Below, piece after piece: positions 1 to 8,329 of a stretch of 64,000 nt of DNA. The stretch is taken from the NCBI RefSeq assembly GCF_032380655.1, contig NZ_JAWDIY010000027.1:1-64000 (forward strand). Direction: 5' to 3'. The notes below the pieces were generated by a model. The model saw nothing but the letters and a program-made list of their open reading frames with translations. It was not told the DNA's origin and made no database searches. The DNA is from Diplocloster hominis (GTDB taxonomy: Bacteria; Bacillota; Clostridia; Lachnospirales; Lachnospiraceae). The position numbers and the translations under genes were made by a program. Every line of letters starts with the position of its first letter. Positions within the stretch are counted from its first letter, which is position 1.

Positions 1-134
1 ATTTGTTTCGCAAAACTATTTTACAACAAAATGAGGAGGCAGGGTGAATTTATTTTTTATTTTATTTTTCCTAGACTTTTTGCTTAAGTTCGCGCCTATG
101 GGGCCTGTCCCCGGATGTTAACACGAATAATCAT
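1..134. other. Intergenic stretch downstream of the NADAR gene
   Basis: I see no gene here. On the minus strand, which is the coding strand of the neighbouring NADAR gene, the sequence shortly after its stop contains a G-rich dyad (ggggcctgtcccc, 100-112). It loosely resembles the GGGACATGTCC palindromes found after other genes in this window. A T-rich run on the plus strand (49-69) follows, so no orthodox minus-strand terminator is formed. Confidence 0.4.
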
Positions 135-596
135 CTATCCCTTCCCAATCGCCAGCTCCCCTCTTATTTTCATCAAAATCCGGCCCAGGTGATTCTCTCC
201 CTGTCCGGTCCGGGTATCCACTCCCCAGCAGGTATCCCCCCAGGTATTTCCTTCCACCAGAGGCGTATCACCGGTCGCCAGCAGCCTTTTCCCCAAATCC
301 GGGTTTTGGAAAAACTTTGCACGAACGACTTCTTCCATCACTCCCACCTTCACTTCTTCCCAGTCCTCCCGAAGCGCTACCTGCCGCCCCTGCCTCTTGG
401 CCATATTTGGCGGGAGTTCACAAAATTGCACTTTTTCCTGATCCGTCCGGCACTTCTGGGCCTGAAAAGCGGCCTCTGCATTTTGATAATATAATCCCTG
501 GTATTCAACCTGTGCCCCATAGAAATTACTCAGGAAATCATATTCCTCCCGAAATCTTTGGATACAGGCCTCCTTTATCATTCCATTTTTCTTCAT
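135..596 (-). CDS. NADAR family protein (YbiA/DUF1768-like)
   Basis: The protein is about 153 residues from the ATG at 596 and carries the NADAR signature: FLSNFYGA near the start, a QNAEAAFQAQKC helix, and WGDTCWGVD near the end. Length and order match the family. NADAR proteins act on ADP-ribosylated or ribosylated small molecules and nucleic acids. Some are reported to remove ADP-ribose from guanosine. An aaaggagg motif lies just upstream of this ATG, inside the codons for the NadD-like C-terminus, so the gene can be translated on its own. The same frame is also open upstream into NadD-like sequence (about 600-705) with no stop between. NADAR could therefore be the second half of an NMNAT-NADAR fusion or a coupled downstream cistron. 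The domain call is firm; the start is uncertain. Confidence 0.8.
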   Translation of the reverse strand: MKKNGMIKEACIQRFREEYDFLSNFYGAQVEYQGLYYQNAEAAFQAQKCRTDQEKVQFCELPPNMAKRQGRQVALREDWEEVKVGVMEEVVRAKFFQNPDLGKRLLATGDTPLVEGNTWGDTCWGVDTRTGQGENHLGRILMKIRGELAIGKG

Positions 597-694
597 AATC
601 TCCCAAACCTCCTTTGTCACCATGCCCTCAGCCTGTGTACCGCCGCAGCGCAGATTCTCCCGCACAGCGGAGGAACTGATGCTCCCCAGCCCTT

Positions 695-1180
695 TTAGAG
701 GAACGGATGCTCCTCCAAAAGCTGCTCCGGTGTCTCCCCATCCCGCTTTGTCACCAGAAACCGAAAGCGTTCCACAAATTCCCCGATTCGATGCCACCTG
801 GGTATCACATGCAGCTTATCACTTCCCGCCACGAAGTATATCTGGCTTTGGCGATGTTTCTCCTGAATAGTGATCAGCGTCTCATAGGTAAATCCCCGCT
901 CTGTCCGGTACATCTCACAGTCGTCAATGCTCAATCTGCCATCCTTCCTGCACATCGTCTCCAGCATCTCAAGTCTCAGATCATCCGGCAGGGCCTCCTG
1001 GGTATAACCGGTTTTCTTTAATTTCCGTTTTACATAACGGTAAGGAGCCGGAACAAAGATTCCGCTGTCTGCCTGTATCGCGTCCATGGCCGCCTGCAAA
1101 ACTTCCAGATGTGCGATAGTGGGCGGTGAGAAGGAACCTCCCAGCACAACTATTTTCTGTACTTTGTTTTCAGTATTCAT
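695..1180 (-). CDS. NadD-like nicotinate-nucleotide adenylyltransferase, frameshifted near the 3' end
   Basis: The N-terminus IVVLGGSFSPPTIAHLEVL contains the nucleotidyltransferase GxFxPxHxxH-type motif, with the first His replaced by T (PPTIAH). The chain continues to ...RFLVTKRDGETPEQ. The expected C-terminal ISSSxVR motif is not in this frame. It appears in the -1 frame at about 645-690 (SISSSAVREN) and runs on to VTKEVWEIMKKNG. One missing base, or a -1 slip near ttcctctaaaa (about 694-704), would join the two parts. I chose the ATG at 1180 because ggaggagag lies just before it; an upstream ATG at 1294 has no such support. The family makes NaAD or NAD from mononucleotide and ATP. This may be a second, specialised NMNAT, since it is paired with NADAR. 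As written the frame lacks the ATP-binding ISS motif and would probably be inactive unless frameshifting occurs. Confidence 0.75.
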   Translation of the reverse strand: MNTENKVQKIVVLGGSFSPPTIAHLEVLQAAMDAIQADSGIFVPAPYRYVKRKLKKTGYTQEALPDDLRLEMLETMCRKDGRLSIDDCEMYRTERGFTYETLITIQEKHRQSQIYFVAGSDKLHVIPRWHRIGEFVERFRFLVTKRDGETPEQLLEEHPFL

Positions 1181-1333
1181 ATTCTCTCCTCCCTTATCGA
1201 TTGATGGGATCAATATAACATACCTTTCGTTAAGCGGCACATATCTTCCCTTTTTTTCCGCTGAAACGGCAGTTTTCGCAGACATGTATTCCAAATTTCT
1301 GCCTGGAAATCTATAGTCGGAAATTCAATAAAA

Positions 1334-1357
1334 GGCCGCTATGCCTCGCATAGCAGC
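1334..1357 (-). terminator. Rho-independent terminator after the MATE gene
   Basis: A perfect 7-bp stem gctatgc/gcatagc with a 3-base loop is extended by GGC/GCC past a bulge. On the minus strand it is followed by TTTTATT. It lies about 70 bases after the stop of the MATE exporter and separates that transcript from the NadD-like gene. Confidence 0.75.
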
Positions 1358-1427
1358 CCCTTACACCCCATGGTTATTTCCTGTTCTCCCGGAATTTCAG
1401 GAATCTTCAGCATTTCTCGTATAGGAC

Positions 1428-2825
1428 TTACTTCTTTCCATCCGCTGGGACTTTCCCATTCTGGGCAGCCGGTATCTTTTTACGGAAACCTCCCCTCCTA
1501 TACATAATGAACAGATATGCGGGTATCAGAAACAGATCTGCCGCCATCCAGGCGATCTGATCCGTCCAGCACACCCCCAGAAACATCATCTGCGGGATAA
1601 AGAACAAACTCATAGCTGTTCGGGCGACCATCTCGGACACACCGGAAAAAATGGCGGATTTTCCATATCCCATCCCCTGTATAGCAGAACGTAATACCCA
1701 CAACACCCCCAGCGTTATATAGAACATGCTGCTGATATTCAGGAACATCTGCACATTATCCAGCACCTCCGTCTCAGCACCATCCACGAACAGCATCGCG
1801 ATATACCGTCCGCCCAGATGCAGGACGATGGCCGCCGCCACCGCATAGATACACTGGATCAGAATCGCAGACCGGACTCCCTCCCGGATCCGGTCCAGCC
1901 TCCCGGCTCCCAGGTTCTGACCCACATAAGTGGCCATGGCCGTTCCCACAGCCTCAAAGACCGACAGGAACAGGTATTTGATTTTCAGCGCCGCGGTATA
2001 TGACGCCACACTGACCTCTCCTAAATGATTCACAGCGCTTTGCAGCATGATGCTGCCGATGGCGGTTATGGACGTCTGCAGCCCCATAGGTAATCCCAGA
2101 TTCAAAAGCTTCAGCATATGCCGTTTGGCCGGTTTACGCTCCTCACTGTCCGCTTTCAGTTCCGGAAATTTACGGACGATACATTGGATACACAGCACCC
2201 CGGACACTGCCTGGGACGTAATCGTGGCGATGGCCGCCCCCATCACGCCCCAGTCAAATACAGTGATAAACAGCAGATCCAAGCCAATATTAATCACCGC
2301 TGCGGCGGTCAGAAAGAGGAACGGGCTTTTTGAATCTCCCAGTGCCCTTAAAATACTGGCCAGAAGATTGTAGAGGATCGTAAATGGAATTCCAAGAAAA
2401 ATAACAAACAGGTAATCCCAGGCTCCCTTAAGGATCGATTCGGGCGTACGGATCAGAATCAGAATATCCCTGCAGAATACAGCGGTCACCACTGTGATCA
2501 CCACGGCAAAAATACCGGACAGATAAAAGCTGTTAAATGCAAACTTCCGCATCTGGGAAAGCTTTCCGGCTCCCAGGCTCTGCGCTGCCGGAATTGCGAA
2601 ACCGGTACACATGCCGGTGCAGAAACCGATGATCAGGAAGATAAGCGAAGAGCTGGCTCCCACCGAAGACAGGGCACGGATACCCAGATAACGGCCCACG
2701 ATCACAGCATCCGCCATATTGTACAGCTGCTGGAACAGGCTGCCGCACAGAATCGGCAGGGTGAACCTTAAAATCAGCCGGTACGGAGTACCGACTGTCA
2801 TATCTTTCGTCATGGACTTCGCCAT
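1428..2825 (-). CDS. MATE family efflux transporter
   Basis: This 465-residue integral membrane protein has about 12 hydrophobic segments and typical MATE features: an N-terminal TPYRLILRFTLPILCGSLFQQLYNMAD-like helix with D in the first half, and repeated small-residue transmembrane helices (positions ~15-215 and ~235-450). MATE proteins export cationic or aromatic compounds in exchange for Na+ or H+. The ATG at 2825 lies 15 bases after the LacI-family regulator's stop, so the two form an operon. That suggests the regulator's ligand may relate to the exported compound. The substrate is unknown. Confidence 0.9.
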   Translation of the reverse strand: MAKSMTKDMTVGTPYRLILRFTLPILCGSLFQQLYNMADAVIVGRYLGIRALSSVGASSSLIFLIIGFCTGMCTGFAIPAAQSLGAGKLSQMRKFAFNSFYLSGIFAVVITVVTAVFCRDILILIRTPESILKGAWDYLFVIFLGIPFTILYNLLASILRALGDSKSPFLFLTAAAVINIGLDLLFITVFDWGVMGAAIATITSQAVSGVLCIQCIVRKFPELKADSEERKPAKRHMLKLLNLGLPMGLQTSITAIGSIMLQSAVNHLGEVSVASYTAALKIKYLFLSVFEAVGTAMATYVGQNLGAGRLDRIREGVRSAILIQCIYAVAAAIVLHLGGRYIAMLFVDGAETEVLDNVQMFLNISSMFYITLGVLWVLRSAIQGMGYGKSAIFSGVSEMVARTAMSLFFIPQMMFLGVCWTDQIAWMAADLFLIPAYLFIMYRRGGFRKKIPAAQNGKVPADGKK

Positions 2826-2840
2826 TTTCTATTCCCCCAA

Positions 2841-3839
2841 TTACGTGGTTTTGCGGACCACCAGGGTCGGCTTCAGAATCTTTTCCACGTATTCTTTATT
2901 TTTCCCTTCGATATAATCCACCAGTACCTGTACGCCCAGTTTCGCCATATCTGTAGTGAACCGGTTGATGGTTGAGAGTGGTTTTTCTATCAGATCACTG
3001 ATATAGGTGTTGTCATATCCCATAACCGCACAGTCTTTTGGCACCCGGATGCCCTCTTCCCTCAGCGCGGCCATAGCGCCGAGAGCCACCGTGTCGCTCA
3101 TGCAGCACAGTGCGGTAAATGACTGCCCCTGACGGACCAGTTCCCTGGTCTTCTGATAGCCGAACCGGTGCTGGTATTCACCGAAGCAGACCAGCTCCGG
3201 CTGTACTTCCAGGCCATGCTCCTGCATCGCCTGTTTATATCCCTGGTATCTGCGTTTCGAGGTAAAGGTTCCCTCTTTTCCACAGAGGAAGCCGATCTTC
3301 TCATGCCCCCGCCCGATCAGATGGCTGACTGCCAGATATACGCCATATGTATTGTCATTTCCAATATCTCCCACATGCCAGCTGCATTCTTCCAGATACT
3401 GGTCTATGGTCACGATCGGAATACCCAGACGCCCGATCTGCTCAAGTTCCGGACTAACACCGCTGCTGGCCAGCAGGATCCCGTCCACGCCCCTTCGGGC
3501 CAGGAACTCCATATAGCCTTTTACCTTCTCACTCTCATCATCGGAATTACACAGCAGCAGGGTATATCCTTTTTCCTGTGCCTGGTCGTCACAGGCCCGA
3601 TACAGCTCCGGGAAATACGGGTTCACGATATCCGGAAGGATCAGTCCCAGCATCCGCGACTGATTCGTTACCAGGGACCTGGCAAAAGAATTGGGCGTAT
3701 ACCCCTGCTCTTTTACAATCTTCAAAACCTTTTCCCTGGTAGCTTCACTGATAAATCCCTCTTTATTATTCAAGATCCTGGATACCGTCGTGATCGACAC
3801 CCCGGCCATTTTTGCAATATCTTTTATCGTTACCGCCAT
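2841..3839 (-). CDS. LacI family transcriptional regulator
   Basis: The protein is 332 residues long. Residues 1-50 hold a LacI helix-turn-helix and hinge (TIKDIAKMAGVSITTVSRIL). Residues ~60-330 form a periplasmic-binding-protein-like ligand domain (GLILPDIVNPYFPEL, DGILLASSG, AVMGYDNTYISDL). An aggagagg motif precedes the ATG. It is co-transcribed with the MATE gene. It lies just downstream of the OpuC-type operon, 93 bases after opuCB with no obvious terminator, so it could be read through from there. A LacI/PurR-like operator at 7274-7290 controls the divergent opuC/nucleoside hydrolase region and is a plausible target. That link is inference. Confidence 0.9.
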   Translation of the reverse strand: MAVTIKDIAKMAGVSITTVSRILNNKEGFISEATREKVLKIVKEQGYTPNSFARSLVTNQSRMLGLILPDIVNPYFPELYRACDDQAQEKGYTLLLCNSDDESEKVKGYMEFLARRGVDGILLASSGVSPELEQIGRLGIPIVTIDQYLEECSWHVGDIGNDNTYGVYLAVSHLIGRGHEKIGFLCGKEGTFTSKRRYQGYKQAMQEHGLEVQPELVCFGEYQHRFGYQKTRELVRQGQSFTALCCMSDTVALGAMAALREEGIRVPKDCAVMGYDNTYISDLIEKPLSTINRFTTDMAKLGVQVLVDYIEGKNKEYVEKILKPTLVVRKTT

Positions 3840-3932
3840 GCTGAAACCTCTCCTGACTACCGCTCTGGCCCTTATTTACACTGCTAAAACAATCTGAACC
3901 TATTCTATCACAACGGGAGAATTTTATCATCT

Positions 3933-4583
3933 CTATTTTTTCCGCCAAACGGCGGATTTTCCCTGGGCGTACCGCACCGCACGATTTTCCACCCTGATAA
4001 AAAGAAAATTGATCAGCATGGCAAGTCCCGAAACCATCAGGATTCCCCAAATCAGTTTGGGCATATGATAGGTCCGCATCCCTTCAAACAGTATGTTTCC
4101 CAATCCTCCCGCATGGATCAGTCCGGCCATGGTGGCGATCCCCGTAGTGCTCACGGTAACAATGCGGATACCGGCAACCAGATAAGGCAGCATCACCGGC
4201 AGATAGACCAGGCGCAGGCTCTGCATCCCGCTCAGGCCGATTCCCCGGGCTGCCTCATAGATGTCCGCCGGCACCGCATGTTCCGCCGCCTGAATACTGC
4301 GCAACAGCAGAAACAGATTATAGATCGTCATTCCCACCACTGCGGTTCCCTTCCCAAGCCCTAAAACCGGCACCAGAAATGCGAACAAAGCTATACTGGG
4401 AATACAGTATGCCACCAGCAAAAGCAGCAGTACAGCCTTCTTAAGAAGCGGGAACCGGCTAAGAGCCATATAAACCCCACCGGCCAGCAGGACGGAAATC
4501 AGCAGAGTGATTCCCACCAGTTCCAGATGTTCCGCCAGCGCACTTAACAATTTATCATAATTTTTGAATGTATAGCTGATCAT
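3933..4583 (-). CDS. OpuCB-like ABC importer permease
   Basis: A 216-residue membrane protein with about 6 helices. The permease EAA-type loop is at residues ~108-125 (IYEAARGIGLSGMQSLRLVYLP). The fold matches the OpuCB/OpuCD (glycine betaine, carnitine, choline) permease family. The ATG overlaps the stop of the ATPase gene as ATGA, so translation is coupled. It is the last gene of a four-gene import operon. The family is osmoprotectant-linked, but the surroundings (nucleoside hydrolase, LacI) leave the true substrate open. Confidence 0.88.
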   Translation of the reverse strand: MISYTFKNYDKLLSALAEHLELVGITLLISVLLAGGVYMALSRFPLLKKAVLLLLLVAYCIPSIALFAFLVPVLGLGKGTAVVGMTIYNLFLLLRSIQAAEHAVPADIYEAARGIGLSGMQSLRLVYLPVMLPYLVAGIRIVTVSTTGIATMAGLIHAGGLGNILFEGMRTYHMPKLIWGILMVSGLAMLINFLFIRVENRAVRYAQGKSAVWRKK

Positions 4584-5575
4584 ACCATTCCACCCGTCTG
4601 ACCACGTGCCTGATTATCTGTATCCCCGTCAGCCGGAATCAGATCCCTGTGCCGGAAACTTCCCATACAGATCCCTTCCCGGTACACTGAAACCCGCTCC
4701 TGTCCCTGAAGCATGCAGTCCAGCACCGTCTCCATGGGCATATCCCATTCTACCGATCTGCCCCCTCCGCCCTGTCCTCCCTGCAGCAGGTCAGCAAAAT
4801 CACTCACCCTAAAATAACTCAGCTTTTTCAATGCCGTGTCCGCATGGAACAATTCCCGGATAGCTTCATTGGCAGGATGCAGAATCAGCCGGCGGGGTGT
4901 GTCAAACTGGCTGATCTCACCGTCATTTAAGACCATCACCCGGTCCCCCAGGTCGATCGCCTCCTGCCGGTCATGAGTTACGAATAATATGGTTTTACCA
5001 AAGGTAAGATGGAGCTGTTTTAATTCCTGCTGCAGTTCCTTTCTGGTCACCGCGTCCAATGCCCCGAAGGGTTCATCCATCAGCAGGATATCCGGGTCCG
5101 TGCTAAGGGCTCTGGCGATGCCCACCCTCTGCTGCTGCCCGCCGGAGAGCTGCCAGGGATGCCTGTTTTTAAATTCTTTGTCCGAAGGGAGCTTCGTCAT
5201 GGACAAAAGCTCATACACCCGGGCGTTGATGGTGTTCTTGTCCCATTTTAATACTTTCGGCAGCACAGCGATATTCTCAGCCACCGTCATATGCGGAAAC
5301 AGACCCGCCTGCTGAATCACATACCCCATGTTCCTTCGCAGCTGTTCGGGTGTTCCCTGCGCAATGTCCCCGCCCTTAAATAAGATCCGGCCGCCGGCAG
5401 GGCTGATCAGACGGTTCACCAGTTTCAGCAGCGTTGTTTTCCCGGAACCGGAATTTCCCAGAATCGTGATAAATTCCCCTTTTATGATTCGGAAGCTGAT
5501 ATTCTTTAATATTTGTCTGTCCTGACCCGGATATCCGGCGTCAACATTTTGAAATTCCAATATTACATCCCGCAC
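4580..5575 (-). CDS. OpuCA-like ABC importer ATPase
   Basis: The protein is 331 residues. Walker A is GNSGSGKTT (~39-47), the ABC signature LSGGQQQRVGIARAL is at ~143-157, and Walker B ILLMDEPFGALD lies at ~163-174. The C-terminal region after ~240 should hold CBS domains in OpuCA. Here it is short and degenerate, with a glycine-rich stretch (GGQGGGG), so any ionic-strength sensing may be reduced. The start is a GTG at 5575 with ggaggg six bases upstream. It couples the two permeases and binding protein of the operon to ATP hydrolysis on the cytoplasmic face. Confidence 0.92.
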   Translation of the reverse strand: MRDVILEFQNVDAGYPGQDRQILKNISFRIIKGEFITILGNSGSGKTTLLKLVNRLISPAGGRILFKGGDIAQGTPEQLRRNMGYVIQQAGLFPHMTVAENIAVLPKVLKWDKNTINARVYELLSMTKLPSDKEFKNRHPWQLSGGQQQRVGIARALSTDPDILLMDEPFGALDAVTRKELQQELKQLHLTFGKTILFVTHDRQEAIDLGDRVMVLNDGEISQFDTPRRLILHPANEAIRELFHADTALKKLSYFRVSDFADLLQGGQGGGGRSVEWDMPMETVLDCMLQGQERVSVYREGICMGSFRHRDLIPADGDTDNQARGQTGGMV

Positions 5576-5588
5576 CCCATACCCTCCG

Positions 5589-6476
5589 CTAGTTCAGATT
5601 TTCCTTAAAAAATTCGGCCGCCACATCCTCCGGCTCTTCTTTATCCAGGTCCACTTTCGCATTCAACTGCTGCATGGTTCCCGTATCCAGGACGGCTGAG
5701 ACCCGGTTCAGCGCTTCCTCTATCTGCGGATACTTCTCCAGGGAATCCTGCCGGATCACCGGCACGATATTGTAAGAAGGCCATGCCTCTTTGTCATCCT
5801 GAAGCAGTACAAAATCAGGATCGGTAAGCTGTCCGTCTGTGGTAAAGGCAACCGCCAGATCCGCTTTATCATTTTTCAGCAGTTCGTATTTGATCGCGTT
5901 ATCATAAAACTCCACCGACCCGAAAGTAAATTCTCCGTAAGTTCCGGTCAGCGCCGGCATACCGTCCGCATTTTCCTCAAATGCCCCCTGAGAGGCGAAC
6001 CGTATCACAGAGGCGTTTTTCTGCAGATCTGAAATCGTCCGTATGCCATACTGTGCTGCGATACTCCGTGTTATGACCAGTCCCTGGGAATTATTCGCGG
6101 CAGACGCATCCAGCAAAGTCATATGGTAATCCGCTTCGTATTCCGCCTTCACATGCGCATACAGCTCTTCCGGATCTTTTATAGGCGCTTCCTTCAGGAC
6201 ATTTAGAAGACAGGTACCCGTATATTCCGGGTAGAGATCCAGATCCCCCTTCTCCATCGCCTCCTGCGTGACATTGGTGCCTCCCAGGTTGAATTTCCGT
6301 TCCACCTCGAAGCCCGCCTGTTCCAGAGCCAGCGCATAAAGCTCTGCCACAAGGAAAGATTCCGTAAAATCCTTGGACCCGATTTTTACCGCGTTTTCCG
6401 ATGATTTCCCTTTGCAGCCAACAAGCCCGGTTAAAATGACCAGAATGAGTAATAAGCTGAGTACCCGTTTTTTCAT
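5589..6476 (-). CDS. OpuCC/OsmF-like substrate-binding lipoprotein
   Basis: From the ATG at 6476 (ggaggt just upstream) the protein is about 295 residues. It begins MKKRVLSLLLILVILTGLVGC, a lipoprotein signal with a lipobox LVGC at ~18-21. The mature part starts VKIGSKDFTESFLVAELYALALE and has GGTNVTQEAM and DLYPEYTGT, which are typical of the OpuAC/ProX-like type 2 binding proteins for quaternary amines. It would deliver ligand to the two permeases from outside the membrane. An in-frame extension to 6551 has no ribosome site and overlaps the upstream permease, so I rejected it. Confidence 0.9.
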   Translation of the reverse strand: MKKRVLSLLLILVILTGLVGCKGKSSENAVKIGSKDFTESFLVAELYALALEQAGFEVERKFNLGGTNVTQEAMEKGDLDLYPEYTGTCLLNVLKEAPIKDPEELYAHVKAEYEADYHMTLLDASAANNSQGLVITRSIAAQYGIRTISDLQKNASVIRFASQGAFEENADGMPALTGTYGEFTFGSVEFYDNAIKYELLKNDKADLAVAFTTDGQLTDPDFVLLQDDKEAWPSYNIVPVIRQDSLEKYPQIEEALNRVSAVLDTGTMQQLNAKVDLDKEEPEDVAAEFFKENLN

Positions 6477-6501
6477 CCTTACCTCCAGTCCGGCGGCCTC
6501 T

Positions 6502-7143
6502 CTAATGCCGCCCTGTATACTTATATTCCAACGACCGCTGCATCCATCCAAACAGGATCTCGCCGGCCAGTGCCATAGCTGTGATCAGAATCCCGCCGAT
6601 CACCACCAGCCGGGAATCATTGATCGTGAGTCCCGTCATCACATATCTTCCCAGCCCGCCGGCGCCCATCAAGGAGGCCACCGCAGCGATAGTCACCGCG
6701 TCCACGATGGCGGTGCGGATTCCTAACAGCAGAAATGGTTTTGCCATAGGCAATTGTATCTGGAAGAGGATCTGCTGTCTGGACAACCCGATCCCCTTGG
6801 CGCTTTCCATTGTATCTGCTGCTATATTCTTAATGCCGGCATAGAGATTCACCAATATGGAAGGGATCGTCACCAGGGTCAGCGTACACAGGGCGGGCAG
6901 GAAGCCCACACCCAGAACCGGCATCGCCACCACCAGAATGGCGACACCGGGAATCAATCTAAAAAAACTGATCCGGTTGATCACCTTATCCATATCAGCA
7001 TCTTTCATAACTGCCAGGATACAGATTCCCAGTGATACCCCGATTCCGATCAGCACTGCCAGACCGGATAAGGTGATATGCTCCACGGATGCCCGCAGGA
7101 TCTCTTCCTTATGACTGGTCAGGTATCTGACAATCTCTTCCAT
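6502..7143 (-). CDS. OpuCD-like ABC importer permease
   Basis: I place the start at the ATG at 7143, preceded by gGAGGgatgag, giving about 213 residues with roughly six membrane helices. The coupling loop MESAKGIGLSRQQILFQIQLP matches its partner OpuCB-like protein. It is the first gene of the importer operon (CD, CC, CA, CB). Longer starts run through a 17-bp repeat array at 7173-7229, where the translation (GQTGQTDRQDRR) is low-complexity and unlikely to be real protein. Confidence 0.88.
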   Translation of the reverse strand: MEEIVRYLTSHKEEILRASVEHITLSGLAVLIGIGVSLGICILAVMKDADMDKVINRISFFRLIPGVAILVVAMPVLGVGFLPALCTLTLVTIPSILVNLYAGIKNIAADTMESAKGIGLSRQQILFQIQLPMAKPFLLLGIRTAIVDAVTIAAVASLMGAGGLGRYVMTGLTINDSRLVVIGGILITAMALAGEILFGWMQRSLEYKYTGRH

Positions 7144-7172
7144 CTCATCCCTCCATTTCATACGGGTCTTGC

Positions 7173-7229
7173 CTGTCCGTCTGTCTTGTCTGTCCGTCTG
7201 CCCTGTCTGCCCGTCTGTCTTGCCTGTCC
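7173..7229. repeat. 17-bp tandem repeat in the opuC leader
   Basis: Three full copies and a partial copy of a 17-bp unit (ctgtccgtctgtcttgt and near variants) run head to tail at 7173, 7190, 7207 and 7224. The array lies between the opuCD start and the operator region, so it falls in the 5' untranslated region of the importer operon. Copy number is likely to vary between strains. Confidence 0.85.
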
Positions 7230-7273
7230 ATAAATTACTTGACAAATAAAAATCCATCGACTAATATTAAGTT

Positions 7274-7290
7274 ACGCAAACGTTTTACGT
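7274..7290. promoter_or_regulatory. LacI/PurR-type operator between opuC and nucleoside hydrolase
   Basis: The sequence acgcaaacgttttacgt is an imperfect palindrome around AAACGTTT. It is nearly the consensus operator of E. coli PurR and other LacI-family proteins, which have a central CG. It sits in the 200-bp divergent region and could control both directions. A partial second match (tcaatcgttttac) follows at 7304-7316. The LacI regulator at 2841-3839 is the obvious candidate, but an unlinked regulator is possible. Confidence 0.6.
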
Positions 7291-7366
7291 ATATCATTTT
7301 ACATCAATCGTTTTACTTTTTCAAGAACTATTTATCAAATCTATTTTATTGAAGGAGGTATCTGCA

Positions 7367-8290
7367 TTGCAACGAATCCCTATCATCATTGACGTCGATA
7401 CCGGAACGGATGATGCGATCTGCATCACAGCAGCGCTGCTGCATCAGGATCAGCTCGACATTCAAGCCTTTACCAGCGTCTGCGGAAATGTATCCCTTGA
7501 CAAGACCAGCCAGAACACGCGCAATGTCGTAAGTTACCTGGGTTATGACCTTCCGGTGGCAAAAGGAGCCGAAAAACCGCTCGCGCATGAATTGACCATC
7601 GCAAAAAGCCATGGCAATACCGGGCTCGGCGATGTAATCCTGCCCGTATCCCCCCACGGATTTCTGGATGAGCCGGCTTGGGAAGTGATCTACCGTCATG
7701 CTTTGGAAGAAAAAGGGCAGCTGCAGCTACTGGCGGTAGGACCGCTGACGAATCTGGCCCTGGCGATTACCAGACATCCCGACATCGTTCCCCTGATCCG
7801 CAAGATAACCATTATGGGCGGCGGGGTATGGGGAGGAAACATGACGATGACCAGTGAGTTTAATATCTACAACGATCCCGATGCAGCCAAAATCGTCTTT
7901 GACTCCGGAATCGAGCTGACCATGATCGGACTGGATGTCACCTTAAAGCCCAAACTTCCCGACTGGGTGGTGGCCGAAACCGCCTCTGTGAATACCCCCT
8001 ATGCAAATCTGGTTTCCCAAATATTTGATTTCATGAAACGGAGGAAAACCGAGATTGGAGGGGATGACCCGAATCTGCACGACGTGATCGCACTGGCCAG
8101 CATCGTACGGCCGGATCTGATCACCACCAAAGATTTTTTCATGACCGTGGAGACCGAAGGGACCATCACACGGGGAATGACGATCGCCGACTTCCATGGT
8201 GTGGAGGAGAAGGCTCCCAATGTACATGCGGCAGTGGACATTGACATTGAAGGATTCTGGCACTGGTTCGTGGATATGCTGAAACGCTGA
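7367..8290 (+). CDS. Inosine-uridine preferring nucleoside hydrolase family protein
   Basis: The protein is 307 residues and starts at a TTG at 7367, because aaggaggt ends eight bases before it. A TTG at 7349 precedes the ribosome site. The N-terminus IIIDVDTGTDDAICI carries the family's calcium-binding DxDxxxDD motif. GPLTNLALA (~125), IMGGGV (~145) and EFNIYNDPDAAKIV (~162-175) follow, with a late histidine in the DDPNLHDVIALA segment (~240). The enzyme cleaves ribonucleosides to base and ribose in the cytoplasm. The downstream MFS gene follows after 39 bases and probably imports the nucleoside. A LacI/PurR-type operator lies upstream. Confidence 0.92.
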   Translation: MQRIPIIIDVDTGTDDAICITAALLHQDQLDIQAFTSVCGNVSLDKTSQNTRNVVSYLGYDLPVAKGAEKPLAHELTIAKSHGNTGLGDVILPVSPHGFLDEPAWEVIYRHALEEKGQLQLLAVGPLTNLALAITRHPDIVPLIRKITIMGGGVWGGNMTMTSEFNIYNDPDAAKIVFDSGIELTMIGLDVTLKPKLPDWVVAETASVNTPYANLVSQIFDFMKRRKTEIGGDDPNLHDVIALASIVRPDLITTKDFFMTVETEGTITRGMTIADFHGVEEKAPNVHAAVDIDIEGFWHWFVDMLKR

Positions 8291-8329
8291 TAAAGGCTGT
8301 ATTTGAAAAGAGAAGGAGGATTCTTACTT

